From: Glandiceps talaboti
Taxonomy: Eukaryota > Hemichordata > Enteropneusta > Spengelidae
Direction of reading: 5' to 3'
DNA length: 64,000 nt
Assembly (NCBI RefSeq): GCF_964340395.1
Contig: NC_135559.1
Location: 20,444,111 to 20,508,110, forward strand
This document shows, piece by piece, positions 22,171-35,000 of this stretch. Every line of letters begins with the position of its first letter. Within the stretch, counting starts at the first letter, position 1. Both the position numbers and the translations under genes were made by a program. The notes beneath the pieces were generated by a model. The model was not told the DNA's origin and ran no database searches. It saw only the letters and a program-made list of their open reading frames with translations.

Positions 22171-22745
22171 TACATGTAAATATCACATTGCATAGGAATA
22201 TTTTAAAAAAAACTTACTTTGGGTTTTCATTTATGTCCTATATTATGTTACCTCTATAAATTACCGCTCTTGAAAGTCTGCGAAACTGATAAACGTTGGT
22301 AAAGTCCTTGTTTCTTGTTATACAGTAATTTAACAGTAAGCTAGAAGGTTTGATGTTCAAATTCAAGGTCAAAGGTATTATCTGCCTGCTTCCAATGTCT
22401 GCTGTCTGTGTCTGCCTTCGTCAACATAGTGCAGCGAGACTAGGGTAGTGTTGACTAATTTCAATGTTCAAGCCAAACTTTCTTCTCAGTCAAACTTCGG
22501 GGTTACATATTCCCGGACTGGCCCCCATTTTTGTAATGAGTCAAGGCAATGGTGACCTTAAGATAACCCGGATCTGTACAGTCGCTTGTAAACTGTTATT
22601 CCTTTCCTAAATGGTTTTATTGTTGTCTATGACGGTCCTAATTATTATTATTATTATTATTATAATTATTATTAGTATAGACTTTAATTCGGACAGCGAC
22701 GTCCATATAAATATATGTTACAGAAAAGCTACATGACTGATGTTC
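22171..22745. other. No gene recognised; ATT-rich tail near 22640-22680
   Basis: A phrase with AACAGTAAGCTAGAAGGTTT at 22333 recurs at 25866, on the other side of the Harbinger-like element. No coding region. Confidence 0.45.
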
Positions 22746-22748
22746 TTA

Positions 22749-25425
22749 GGGACCGGTCAGTTTCTTCGGCCTGGGGGGGGGGGGGGGCGGTGGATTGGTA
22801 GGGGGGATCACCCTGTTTTTGAAATTGGCAGTAGGGGGGGGGGGGTCATGCTGTTTTGAAAATTGTGGATAGGGGGGGTCATTGTGTTTTAGATTGTGAT
22901 GGAAGAAAAAAAAACCTTTCTACAATGGCATATAGCCTTGTCTGAAATGTGGTACATGTCAATATTTGTTCTTGTCCCTGTTTCTTACATGAATTCTTTA
23001 ACATTACTTATTAGTTCAAACCTAACTATACATATTCATATACATGTACCGGTATTACCTACCTACCACACTAGTTACAGAACATGTCATGTAAATGCTT
23101 GGCTGTTTCACAATCAATGCTTCGCTTATATTGCAGTTTGGGGCAAAAGTGAACTTGAAGGTTTCGTAATGGTAATTTTCATAGATAGTTTATAAATGAA
23201 GTGAATCTAAATTGTTCTACTCCTCATGCTATTGACACTACAAATCACCACATCTCATCAGATTCCAGTTACTATTATACACTAGGTATGACCACCTAAA
23301 GTTCTCTAACATACCGGTGACTTTATTATACATGCAATATTAATGCCCCTATATACTAATGTTACATTCCATTTTATGTGATATGAGAAACTCATTTAAA
23401 AAACGTTTTACGTTAGCTTTTCGAAGCTTGGATATATTACCTCAAAGGTTATGAATAACCTAAACATTGCCTTAGTATCTCAACCAAAAAACTCCAGATC
23501 TGCCAGGGGGAAAACCCCAAGGACTCCCTCACCCCCAGAGGTCACTCATACATTCAACCAACAATCAGATGCACCAACAACCTTTTTACTGTCATAATGG
23601 TATTAAACTTTTCTTAAATATTTTCACCCTATTCTAATTTAATATGATATTGTCTTTTCAAGATCTGAAACGTTTTTGCCAAGATAGTCTAAAATTGCCT
23701 TAAACTCCAAATCTCCCCTACCAATGATACTACCATTATAGATGTGCTGACCTTTACTACATGTATATAATGATGCCATTTAAACTTTTTAAGAACATAT
23801 TTCAACCCTTAGTGTAAGTTATAAAGAATAGTTTCTGATACTTGCTGTCTTCTAAAGCATGGATTAAGTTATTGCTTGAAAGGGTCTGAATAGCCTAAAT
23901 ATTGGCTTTAAGAGTAAAAATCCTCCAGGGTTTCTAGAGGGAGACCCCCCTCAGACCCACCACATGAGGTGGACATATCCCAGTCTCAAGCTCTTCCCCT
24001 CTTACTGTCAAGATGCTATCAAAGTATATTTCAAAAGTATTTCAACCCTATGTAGTTGCTTTTAACATGTTGGTGTTGTCTTGTAAGGCTTGGAAATTAT
24101 TGTCTGAAAGGGTCTGAATAGTCTCAAAATTGACTTTTCAGAGTTAAAAACCTCCAGGGCTTCTAGGGGGAGACCCCCTAGGACCCCCCACATGAGGTGT
24201 ACACATCCTAGTCTCAAGATCTTCCCCCTACCTCTTACTGTCAAGATCCTATCAAACTATATTTCAAAAATATTTCAACCTTATGTAGTTGCATTTTACA
24301 TGTTGGTGTTGTCTTGTAAGGCTTGGAAATTATTGTCTGAAAGGGTCTGAATAGTCTCAAAATTGACTTTTCAGAGTTAAAAACCTCCAGGGCTTCTAGG
24401 GGGAGACCCCCTAGGACCCCCCACATGAGGTGTACACATCCTAGTCTCAAGATCTTCCCCCTACCTCTTACTGTCAAGATCCTATCAAACTATATTTCAA
24501 AAATATTTCAACCTTATGTAGTTGCATTTTACATGTTGGTGCTGTCTTGTAAAGCTTGGAAATTATTTTCTGAAAATGTCTGAATAGTCTCAAAATTGAC
24601 TTTTCAGAGTTAAAAACCTCCTGGGCTTCTAGGGGGAGACCCCCTAGGACCCCCATAACAGATGTACATATTCCCTTCTCAAGCTTTCCTACCTTTCACA
24701 GCCAAGATGCTATTAAACTCCTTTTCGAATATATTTACCCTGTGTAGTCAATAATTATAATTATAATATACCTAGTGATAATACTGTGCCATGATTCGCT
24801 AGAATCAGTCACGTGATAGGAAAATAGAATGACTACTTCCCTTGGGGAAATAGTCCCATCAATTTTTACATAGTCACGTGATCACCGCGCGTTCACAGCG
24901 GGTCAAAATGGCAGCTTCTGACGATGTCGTCTGCCACCGCGAGTTCACAGCATGAGGTATATTATAAAACACATATTGCCTGGCCTATATTCGGGCTATA
25001 GCACCCGTTCATTACCCCCTCGTGACTGTGAGTTACCAGAATCACATGCTATTTCCCTCGGCCTTTGGCCTCGGGAAATAGCATGTGATTCTGGTAACTC
25101 ACAGTCCCTCGGGTGTAATAAACGGGTGCTATAGCCCTCATGGCCAGGCAATATGTGTTCAATATGATAGTGCTAACCTGGGATCTTATAAAGTAGATGC
25201 AAGACAGTCAAGCAGTCCACACTGAGTCATGATAAAAAAATACCTGTCATGCGAATATTATATATGGGGGGGGGGGGGTCATCATGTTTTAGAATTATGT
25301 GATAGGGGGGGGGGGTCAGCCTGTTTTTGGTTTTACAGATAGGGGGGGGTCAGTGACTTTTTGTCGGCCCGATTTAAGAATCCACCGCCCCCCCCCCCCC
25401 CAGGCTGGAGAAACTGACCGGTCCC
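22749..25425. mobile_element. G-run PIF/Harbinger-like element, copy 1
   Basis: Ends are inverted repeats GGGACCGGTCAGTTTCT, with TTA directly outside both (22746-22748 and 25426-25428), a TWA-type duplication. Next to each end are three repeats of ~40 bp, each a G-run followed by GGTCA and, a few bases on, TTTT. The middle carries a ~233-bp unit repeated nearly three times (about 24030-24700; units 1 and 2 almost identical). A second copy lies at 49555-51596 in opposite orientation. A 0.4-kb fold-back element is inserted at about 24757-25162. No transposase frame: the 60-80-aa frames repeat with the 233-bp unit. Confidence 0.8.
24757..25162. mobile_element. Inserted fold-back element with 192-bp palindrome
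   Basis: Absent from the sister copy at 49555-51596, where the flanking sequences are joined. The right half (24968-25159) is a palindrome with arms of ~90 bp: AACACATATTGCCTGGCC at the left and GGCCAGGCAATATGTGTT at the right, closing on CTCGGCCTTTGGCCTCGG. Left of it are two TCACGTGAT motifs and a repeated GCG-GTTCACAGC phrase. Confidence 0.75.
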
Positions 25426-25511
25426 TTAAATATAAGAATCTAATACAGAACAATGACGTTATTATAGGGATTGGCGATATTCTTATAAAATCGGTAGCGA
25501 TGTCATACCCC

Positions 25512-25512
<1 letters not shown>

Positions 25513-25545
<33 letters not shown>

Positions 25546-25576
25546 CACACAACACAACACAACACAACACAACACA
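25513..25576. repeat. (CA)n followed by (ACACA-A)n microsatellite
   Basis: CA dinucleotides then AACAC repeats just outside the Harbinger-like element. Confidence 0.9.
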
Positions 25577-25579
25577 AGT

Positions 25580-26690
25580 TCGGAAACCAAGCCATTTTAC
25601 CAAAACGGTGACAAAACTGACATCATTTTTCATCGATCCAAAAGGTTTGCCAAAACACCAAATATAACCAACACTTTCGTATCACTGGACCTACCTGATC
25701 AATAATTTTCAACAACATCGATCTAAAATGCGTCTATTACGATCGCGTTTCCGAAACGATACCCCCATAGTTTGAAAATACCGCAGAATCAGGTCGACTT
25801 GCTATGTTAAAGAGGTGGTGCAACGTCACTACGTTAAATTAGCATGATAATTCATTCATTTTTTAACAGTAAGCTAGAAGGTTTTATGTTCAAGGTCAAA
25901 GTACTGTTGTCATGTACTGACTACTGTTTTCCTAAATGTAAAATCATTTCTTTTATTTTTTTAAAAGATGAAACCCAAACATTTGATAATGAAAACTTGG
26001 TCTAGTTACCTATATATTCTGGAAGAGTAATAGCATAGACAATAGTCTATGGTAATAGTCAGGTCAATGTCAACTCCAGACATAAACACGCATTGACCCT
26101 GGATAACCTTTGATATGATCGATGTGTACGTGTATGACACGTATCCGGGTAACTGTAGCATGAATATTGAAGCGTCTAGATTGACAGTTGCGTATGCTAA
26201 TAAAATCGAAGCCATTGATACATGGTTCAATTTTCATTTCAGAATAGCTGTACATAGAAATGGTTCAATGTACCAGAACTATTCATTCAGACGCAAGGAC
26301 TATACTGCGAGCTACGTAATAAACACGTAGTACACGCTCGGGGTACGGTACGCGGTACACGGTACACGCACAACAATCACTAACTATAGTAGTAACGGAT
26401 CGCCGCTATGGAGGCTTTTTTGACGGTTTGTGCGCAGCTCGAGAAATGAAATAATACGTTGCTATTTGGTGTTTTAAGGTAGAATTGAAGCATTTGTGGA
26501 GTTCCGTGTGATTTATTTGTTGGTAAATGTCCAGGGACAAGAAATATCTCGGGTGGTGGCACTAGCTGTTCCTCACTGGAACGTTGCACCACCTCATTAA
26601 CTGTCTGTAATTGAGTGGGAAACCACCATCATAGTCATAGGTTGAAGTGTTTCTGATGTAAAAAATGTACCGTTTATGATTATTGTATAA
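25580..26690. other. No gene recognised
   Basis: Intergenic. Open frames of 60-75 codons overlap on both strands without family signatures. Confidence 0.45.
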
Positions 26691-28727
26691 AAGTACTTTG
26701 ATATGGAGTTTGCCAAGATTCGAATCATTCGATCGAGCCAAGGGCTTGAGGCAACATTTCTGGTGTCTAAAACAATATTGAATAACGCCTTGAATATAGA
26801 CAATATCGACAAGTTCCGTCAAGTTCTTGTTTATCATTATTTCAGTATCTTGAATCGCTAATTAATATCTAATTATAATACGCAGAGAAAACATATATTT
26901 AACTCGATCGAATCGCATCATTTGACTGTGTAAACAAATACTCGTAAGTTTGCCCGAAACAGAAAGCGTCCGTGAACGAGGGCGATGTTGTTTCAATCTT
27001 GCGACGAAAAAGAACACCACAGTGTCCCCCCCCCCCTCCTTCTTTTCAAGGGCATGATCTGAGGTAGCTCTGGATGTATGCGCTACGATCTGAGGCAACA
27101 ATTCTGGTGTCTATCAACAATTAAATAACATGAATAAAGACAATATCAAAAAATTCCGTCAAGTTTATAATTACTTCATTATCTTGAATCAATAATTAAT
27201 ATCTAATTAAAATACACAGAAAAATACATACAGTAACTTGAAACGCGCTGAAATATAAATAGAATACGGCGGACTGGGACGTTTAAACATGCGTAATGCA
27301 TGTCTTGTCTAACGCTTAACGTGTGTGGAGTATACCGATTGTGTAGCGCCCCCAACGGTCATATAAATTATCTGTCTTGTCGCGCGCTCGCGATCGCGAG
27401 CTCGAATGATTCGAATCTTTGCAACCGTCCATAAAAGTACTGGATTTTGAAAATTCCATATGCACGAGCTCGACATTTGCTCAATTTGCTCAATTGCTAA
27501 AAAAAGGAGGGGTAGGACACTTTGGTGTTCTTTTTCGTCGTATAAAGATTGAAACCACATCGCCCTCGTTCACGGACGCTTTCTGTTTCGGGCAAACTTA
27601 CGCGTTTTTGTTTACTCAGTCAAATGATGTTGTTACGTTTTCTCTTTCATTCAAATGTATATTTTGAAGAGACACATATATGACGAGTAATGTTTAATGA
27701 TTATTTTTACGTAATTTTATGAAAATAATATAGACCGGAATCGACTGTGTTTTCGAGCCTACCGTAACTCTACGGCATCAAATATTGATTAAACCAAGAT
27801 ATTATCAATTGTATTTTTGTTTATATCCCTCGCAAAAGACGCACCGTTTCGGAGCTTCAGTTCATATAATATGCTGTTTCGGCAATCTGTTTTACTGTCC
27901 CGCAAACGCCACAATGTACTGAAACATGCGAAATATATACCTCACCACAAGAGGGCAGCAGGTGGTATCGAGCTTCGAGCGAACATTCATGGTCATATGT
28001 TCGAATTGAAGCGTCCTGATTGGTTTATTCGATGTCGCGTCCTACCCCTCTGTATAACAAGTTTAAGCAAGGAATGCGTTTAGGCTCGAGCTCGAGCACG
28101 GCATGCAGCGCGTCATGCATCAAAGCGTCAGCTGTCGCGAGCGAACTAAGTTTCTTTTCCTTTATTCTTTTTTGGAGTCTTCCATATTTATATAAACTTT
28201 TTCTGCGATTATTAAAAATGTTTCATTTTTTAAAAGACCGGAAAGTTTACAAATACATACCCAAAATAACAAATATGTGTAGACGTGTATGAGTTTATTA
28301 AAATAAACTGTACAAATAAAGAAGTAAGTATGTAAATGTGACTCATAGCTAACTTGGGCCTTTATTACCTGGATATCATTTTTGGGTTTCAACAGAATTG
28401 TTGCCTCATGCCCCTGATTGAGCTCGCGATCGCGCGACAAGACAGAGAAGTAACGTAAATCTATGGCCGTTGGTGCGCTATTCAATCGGTACACTCCACA
28501 GCGCAGTGTCCCGTATATTCTATTTATATTCCAGCGCGATTCGAGCGAGTTAATTATGTATTTCTCTGTGTATAATAATAATTAGATATTAATTATCAAT
28601 TTAAGATACTGAAATAATTATAAACAAGAACTTGACACAGCATTTTGATGTTGTCTTTATTCATGTTATTCAATATTGTTATAGACACCAGAATTGTTGC
28701 CTCATGGAGTCATGCCCTTGGTCAGAG
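26690..28727. mobile_element. Nested inverted-repeat complex, CpG-rich
   Basis: A ~330-bp arm occurs three times: about 26735-26930 and 27049-27430 in plus orientation, and 28400-28727 inverted. Shared marks are CCAAGGGC at the outer ends, GAGGCAACAATTCTGGTGTC, AATTAATATCTAATTA and, in the latter two copies, a CGCGCTCGCGATCGCGAGC-type block. A second inverted pair (26921-27045 with 27495-27640, mark CGTCCGTGAACGAGGGCGAT) joins the first two arms. This fits one fold-back element inserted in or recombined with another. No coding region. Confidence 0.6.
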
Positions 28728-28729
28728 TA

Positions 28730-29545
28730 AGCTGACAGGTGGCTTTTCCAATAATATCACTTATTTTCTGTATCTGTCTAGTAGATTTTATTCTCGCTCA
28801 CCGATACACAAGTAACTGCTGAGACATTTCTAACTAGTTTACATGCCATACCACGACAGTGTTGTTTGAGGTAACACACATCAGTGGATATCAGTAATGG
28901 CTAAACATTTATAGATATATGTCAAATATTAGTGATTTCTGTGACTGTAAACAACCGCAGTCAAGGTACAACTCCCATGACACGGTATACAAACTGCCGA
29001 CTGGCTGAAGTGTTACTTAGTAACGAAGTGAACGAACTAACCCCAACAGATTAATATCATATGTTACGTTATGAACTTTGTGCTCTGTTCCACGTTATTG
29101 GTTTGGGGCGAAACAAGTTGATGAAGGTAAAGTATGGCTGATGTCTAATGAATTTTTAATGAACATTTTGATATCCATATTGAAAAAAAACAAAACTAAA
29201 TCACAAAGCTCGAGGCCTGTGCAATAGTTCTGGACACTATGAAAGGGTGGGGAAAATGGAGGTAAACTTGAACCGTCTGCATCGAGTTTGTAGGTATGAT
29301 ATCCCCATATATCCGACCATTGTCAGTCTCGAATCAGGCAGTTTGTCAGGCCCATACTACTTAAAATTCTAGTTAGTAGGTTGGCCTTCAGCATCACATG
29401 AGACGTCGTGTTGTCATACCAAATACTCAAAAGTCACAATGTCTGCTGAAACAAGGCCATTATGATTGACTATACTTTTATTAATGACAATATCAAGTGT
29501 TTCTATAAAATTATTATCATTTTGGAAATGTAGACAAAACTAATA
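28730..29545. other. No gene recognised
   Basis: Intergenic; nothing supported. Confidence 0.45.
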
Positions 29546-29549
29546 TGAG

Positions 29550-29600
29550 TTTTACCCTTCCGTAAGGAAGGTTATAATATACTGATGAAGTCTGTGTGTC

Positions 29601-29642
<42 letters not shown>

Positions 29643-29770
29643 TGTATCAGCATTTCCGAAAATATGGCTGCATCAATTCAAACGAAATTTCATAGACATG
29701 TTCCGAAGGGTAATGGCAAGAACTGATTAGGTTTTAGTAATAATCCGATGAATATTAATGACCAATTTGA
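29550..29770 (-). mobile_element. HINE/pearl-like family A, truncated copy
   Basis: In minus orientation it has a core piece with a CATTACCCTTCGGAACATG phrase, then AAATTTCGTTTGAATTGA, a CA-type microsatellite and the terminal hairpin ACCTTCCTTACGGAAGGGT. These match the right part of the full element at 42748-43977. Confidence 0.6.
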
Positions 29771-29790
29771 GTAATTAATCGATCGAACGA

Positions 29791-29897
29791 GTATAAAGTT
29801 GGCGTCAGATTCAGATTCAGGTAGGTTATCTTATGAACGTTATATTGAGCGTCAGATGGCCTCAGATCCGAATCTGAATCTGATGCCAACTTTATAC
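29791..29897. mobile_element. 107-bp MITE with 27-28-bp TIRs
   Basis: GTATAAAGTTGGCGTCAGAT at the left is answered by ATCTGATGCCAACTTTATAC at the right with one mismatch. It lies right beside the family A element. Confidence 0.75.
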
Positions 29898-29899
29898 AC

Positions 29900-30637
29900 T
29901 ACTGAGAAAAACTCTGTTTTCAGGGGTTTCATGCCAACCTTATTTTGTGTTTCCCTTGGATCTGCACTCTGCATTGGCTGCACACACACGAGAAAAAAGA
30001 AGACCGAGGCAGGGTATTTAAGTGATTCAAACTCGCCAGAAAACAATTTTTTTCCTTGGCCTTAAAATAGGTTTACAATGAGCGCAGAGTTCACAAACAG
30101 GTGAAATATTTATCATTGTTTCAATTTCGTCAAATATGGATTTATCATTTTTAAATTTCACACACTGATGCGCAGATGAATAAAAAGAAATCGTGTCCTT
30201 TTAGATTTTCGATTAGAAGTTTAGGAAGTATTATATTGACCTGGAACCGTCTCCTTTTTACCGTGTTCTTTTCCGATTTCTCTCGATAACAAACTACCGC
30301 TGTTTGTTGTAAGGCTTGTACATAATCATTTATCTAGCTCTGTATCTCAGGATATAAATACACTCTTACATATTTATCAAGTGTAATAATCTATAATTTA
30401 TACCCAAATGTGTGTGGTCAAAATATGGAAAATAGACCAAGCCTCGCCTAGCCTAGCCTAGGAAGAAAATTTCGCCACAATGTATCAATAATGGTGATCT
30501 ATACATTGACCTCTATATAATAAGTGTACAGTGAGGGTGCGCCACTCAACAAAATCTTGAGAATGTGTAAACTCGTGGTGGGACAGAAGGAAGTTCAACA
30601 CGCACATGCCATATCCCTGGTATGTAGGGGATCACGA
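29900..30637. other. No gene recognised
   Basis: Intergenic; nothing supported on either strand. Confidence 0.4.
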
Positions 30638-30783
30638 AAGCCGAGTGAAGTCGAGGATGGCAAGCTTTCCTGTGCTGAGAATAGGAGGCGTGGCGGGCAT
30701 TTGAACAATATTTTTGACAACTAACTTTCATTGGGACTTGACGAATCACAGATATAGAGCTAAATTTCTTGCATAAATCCTTA
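30638..30783 (-). repeat. Dispersed repeat, copy 2
   Basis: Inverted counterpart of 15276-15412; ends near CTTACGGAAGGCATTC, which resembles the family A terminal motif, so it may belong to a larger element. Confidence 0.55.
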
Positions 30784-30849
30784 CGGAAGGCATTCACTTT
30801 AAATCTGGTGTATTTTGCACCACTACTGGTTATTTACCTGTTTGATCAC

Positions 30850-31920
30850 ATGATTTTATTTATTTACTTATTTATTTATTTTTTATTTTATTCATTCATC
30901 ATCCAACAGGCTTAGCCCAATAACAGGACGACCTTGATAAAATACAATAAATGATTGAACAAAACGTGTACCATACATCACAATAACAATTACACATTAC
31001 CTTTACACAATGAGAAAAATACAATAAACATAAAGAAATACAAAATTAAGTAAAATTACCCGTCTGTATATATTAACTCTTTCAATTCATTTTTAAAATC
31101 AGCAAACGACGTAAAAAGGTCAATGCCATAAGGATACAGATTATTTAAAAGCCTTGTAGAGCGCGATAAAAAATTAATGCATGTTTGGACAGATCCATAC
31201 CGTGGTTAGGAAGCCTAAAAATTTCCCTAAATCTAAAACACCTTGGAGGAACATAAAAATTAAACTTATCAAGAATATCTGGGCAAATAAATCTAGAATT
31301 CACACATTTATAGACAAAACACAGGTCAAAAAATTTACGTCTAAGAAATAAGGGAGGCAAATTAAAAACGCCGCATAATTCTGAGTATCGATCTGACTCA
31401 TACACATAACCCTGCTTGACGCACATACACATTTAATGAATTTCTTTTGAACCCTTTCAATTTTCTGACTGAGGTAGTTCTGATGAGGGGACCAGACTAC
31501 TGAGCAGTATTCTAAATTGCTTCTGACATATGATATATGATACAAAGTTCTCAAGGTTTGCACGTTGTCGAAATTCGAGCCAATACGCCTTATAAATCCA
31601 AGCATTTGAAATGACCTTTTAATAATATGATTAATATGTTGAGAAAAACTAAGGTTATGAGTTAGGTATACTCCTAAATCTTTGACTACTTGTACTCTCT
31701 TGATTGGCTGTTTATCAAGCTTATATGTATAATCAATCACCCTAGACTTAGTTTTCCTTGAAAAAGTTATAATATTACATTTATCGATGTTAAGATTGAG
31801 CTTCCATGATCTACACCATTTAGCAACGAGACTAGCATCAGATTGAAGAAGTCTGCAATCGTAATCAGGCTGTATTGACCTACAAAATCTACAGTCACCT
31901 GCATATAAATACATTTATTT
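30850..31920 (-). mobile_element. Jockey-superfamily LINE fragment, 5'-truncated at the RT catalytic motif
   Basis: The minus-strand frame opens with YLYAGDCRFC, the position of the RT motif YADD (here YAGD), followed by WCRSWKLNLNIDKC, VVKDLGVYL, INHIIKRSFQMLGFIRR, YVRSNLEYCSVVW and KIERVQKKFI. A frame break near 31410 separates this from the C-terminal piece (ELCGVFNLPPLFLRRKFFDL, ending RALQGF). The 3' tail is AAAT-rich (TTTATTTATT on plus, 30855-30890). Truncated and broken. Confidence 0.85.
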
Positions 31921-31964
31921 ATTTAATAATTAAATAATATTATATAATAATAATATTTTTTGTA

Positions 31965-32650
31965 ATATTAACCATCCTACCTGAGGTAGTTTTTTATGCT
32001 GAGTTCAAAAAAAGGGGTCATTTTATTAACATCCGTTGCCTTGGTAACCAAAATCACCATAATATGTGGATGATTTTTCCCAAATTTGACATCGAACATG
32101 GAAAAAAATAAAAATTAATGAAAATTTTTCCTTGTTTTTGACATGTATCAGATGGGGCTATCTGTTGTAACACAAATTATCTGAAATAGGACAGCTGTTT
32201 CCATGGAAACAGAATAGACAGTAAGACTAAAAAATGTTTTCATTAAACACCTACATATCTGGAAAATAACATGATAAATTTAATTATAACATAGTTCATT
32301 TGCATATTGACCACCCTATCTTGGGTAGTTTGTTATGCTGAGTTCAAAAATAGTTATCATTTCAGAAACATATGTTGCCATGGTAACCTAAATCACCATA
32401 CTATGCACTATTTGGCAAAATTTATGTAAGATTCAAGAACATAGTTTTTTTACAAAAAGAATTCCTTACTTTTGGGATATATGCACTAGTGCTATCCATT
32501 GTAAGACAGATTATCTAAAATTGGATAGTGGCTTTCTTGGAAACATATAATACACTTACATTACAAATGCCATGTTTTAGTAAAAAAAATACATCTGACA
32601 TACACCTAGAAACGAATGGGTTTGCTATTAAAATACCAAATATTTTGTTA
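31965..32650. repeat. Two tandem ~340-bp repeats
   Basis: The phrases GGTAGTTTGTTATGCTGAGT and TGGTAACCTAAATCACCATA occur near 31985-32060 and again near 32325-32400, with moderate divergence throughout. Confidence 0.7.
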
Positions 32651-32659
32651 CTCTAAGTC

Positions 32660-33950
32660 CAAATAAAATATGCAACTAGTGACAAGCTGAGTGGTCGTAA
32701 AAGCTTAACATGTATGTCAGACGATCTGTGCCGATTACAAAGTCCAATTACGATCCCAAATTTCGATGGGCCGGGCCCGACTACATGTCACGTGCAAGGA
32801 GGGTGTTACATGTACATACATAAACAAACCGGTGTGTGGGAATGTGAAGAAAATTACAGGCCTTCGCTAGTTTTCTGTTAAATATTACCTGTAAAACTAA
32901 AAGCCTGCAACCGTTAGCAATAATGACAGTATAACACAGAAATAACAATATACTGTGTGAAATTACGATTTGATACAAATTACTCAGCTTGAAAATACAA
33001 CCCCATCTTGACATATTCTTGTCATTTTCACATTTACAAACATGTATGTACGTTAATGAAGTCATCAGCTCTACATACCTTTTGCTATGAACAAAGTTCA
33101 ACTTTCCTTTCTTGGCAATGTAAATTATATATATATGCACACGTAGTACATAAACTTCAGTTGAATATATGACATGATCGTGATGGATAAGCGATGTAAC
33201 ATTCGATAATATGTAGGTCTTTGAGTAATAAGGTCCAGTTTGACACAACATTGACACTCGTGTACCAAAATATCCATCCAAAGTTACGTTCAAGGAAACC
33301 GTTAGTTGCGTTATGATTGAACACAATGCCGCCGGATATAGTTGAGGATTAGTAGCCTTCCATACCTTCCATTTTTAAGGGAATATTGGTAAATTATCCA
33401 TGATTTCACAGTTGTGTCACCGTCAAGGTTGTGTGACCTTTTATTTGCGTTGTTTTAGTACGCACGCGCTGTGCAGATGCACACTTAAACACCGTGTGAA
33501 TGTGATACAATGTTACACAGTGTAACAATATCATCATACCTGGAATGACCTATATCACGTGCACTTCACATGTATGCCGTACATTTCATAATTTCACATA
33601 CGTTTTTGCATAAGGATTAATACATTATTACATGTTATTGGCTATTCATGAAAGTACAATTTGTAATAAATGAAACAATATTCTTACAGCGTTTTACAGT
33701 AGCAGAAGTTATGACACAGGTCAAGTCAACTTTATGGCATGCCAGCACAATGACATCGCATTTAAATTTTCGATTGCGATCAAATCAAATCAAAACCATG
33801 CGATGTTAGAAGAGATTCAAACGACTTAAAATCTCAAAATTTTATCGCAAGTAACGCAAAGATAAAAAATTAATTCAAGCGATTGTAGGAGTGCGAATTT
33901 GACATTTAATTCCGAATACCATGTCAGATTTCCCATAGAAAAACAATGGC
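32660..33950. other. No gene recognised
   Basis: A 181-codon minus-strand frame (33326-32781) is open but shows no family motif; it may be chance. It carries several N-x-S/T sequons and no convincing start context. Confidence 0.4.
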
Positions 33951-33954
33951 CGTG

Positions 33955-34585
33955 TTCTTTTATGACAACTGCACTTTGCTCACGTTCAACTTTTTCAAAT
34001 GCGCACCAATCGGTCTGAAAATTCATAAATAGAGACCAAAGGGGTTTTGTAAAAATCTCTTAGTTTTAGATTTGTCATTTTTTAAATTCTTTTCTGGAAA
34101 ATGATATGCTATCGCTGGCTATGTTGGTAAAACTCATTAAGAAAACCATTGTAATTTGTAAACAGGCACATTTTACCTTGTACACCTAAATAAATACATA
34201 TCTCTAACTTCGTTATTCTGTAAGTAAATTACACGTAATACATACAGACTGACCTAGCATTTGCGTTCACAAAAATCAGTCTTTAATTTCATAAAAGCTG
34301 TGTGGCAAATAAAATTGAGAGTTTCGAGTTATTCCGTATATTTTAGTTTAATACCCATCAGCAAATAATGCTATCAACAGGTCAGCGATATCGCTATGAC
34401 GTGTTCCACGGCCGGACACTCACCACAGGCAGTACTACAGCGCTCATATCAGAAAAACTTGAAATCGATATTCTTTTCACTAAACTTTGCAACATTAATT
34501 TATGACAACTAAACTTCGCTCAGCTCATGTTCAACCTTTTCAAATGCACACCAATCTGTCTGAAAAACCGTAAGTAGAGACTGAA
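33955..34585. repeat. Direct repeat of ~85 bp, 545 bp apart
   Basis: TATGACAACTGCACTTTGCT at 33960 and TATGACAACTAAACTTCGCT at 34501 begin two similar stretches that run through AATGCRCACCAATC and ATAGAGAC/GTAGAGAC. Could be the remains of a larger tandem or terminal repeat. Confidence 0.5.
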
Positions 34586-34924
34586 AATCTGAGTCATCGC
34601 TACCGCTACCGTAGCTGTCAATCAAATATTAGTGCCTAAATGCTTCGGGGAATACTGGACAATTGAGATCTTCACTGGGCCGCAGTGCTAGTGCCAATTT
34701 AGTCATAAATAAGATAATATTGTTATACTTTTATACATGGCAAGTACCAAGCTCCCAATTTTTACGACTTGAAGCTTGAATGGGAAATGTTGAACAATTA
34801 GTTATGGGTGTAAAACGTCAACTTTTACACCTCCTATACGTATACACAGCAACCATAAGTGATATTCCTCTAAAGTCCTCCCAAAATTGCTCATTATTAT
34901 ATAATATTTAAACCCTTTCACTTG

Positions 34925-34931
34925 TAATAAT

Positions 34932-34996
<65 letters not shown>

Positions 34997-35000
34997 AATA
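34925..35000. repeat. (TAA)n microsatellite
   Basis: About 22 TAA units then ACAATAATAATAATAC; often the tail of a LINE or SINE, but no body is recognisable next to it. Confidence 0.9.

Noticed and set aside
24062-24656. Repeated 60-78-codon frames (MTVRGRGKILRLGC...) on the minus strand
   Set aside because: They recur because the 233-bp unit of the Harbinger-like element is tandemly repeated; codon pattern and indels do not suggest selection.
32781-33326. 181-codon minus-strand frame
   Set aside because: Open but without recognisable domain; no convincing acceptor or start context. Kept as unassigned sequence only.
33955-34585. LTR pair of a retroelement
   Set aside because: The repeats are only ~85 bp, and no coding remnant, primer-binding site or polypurine tract is seen between them.
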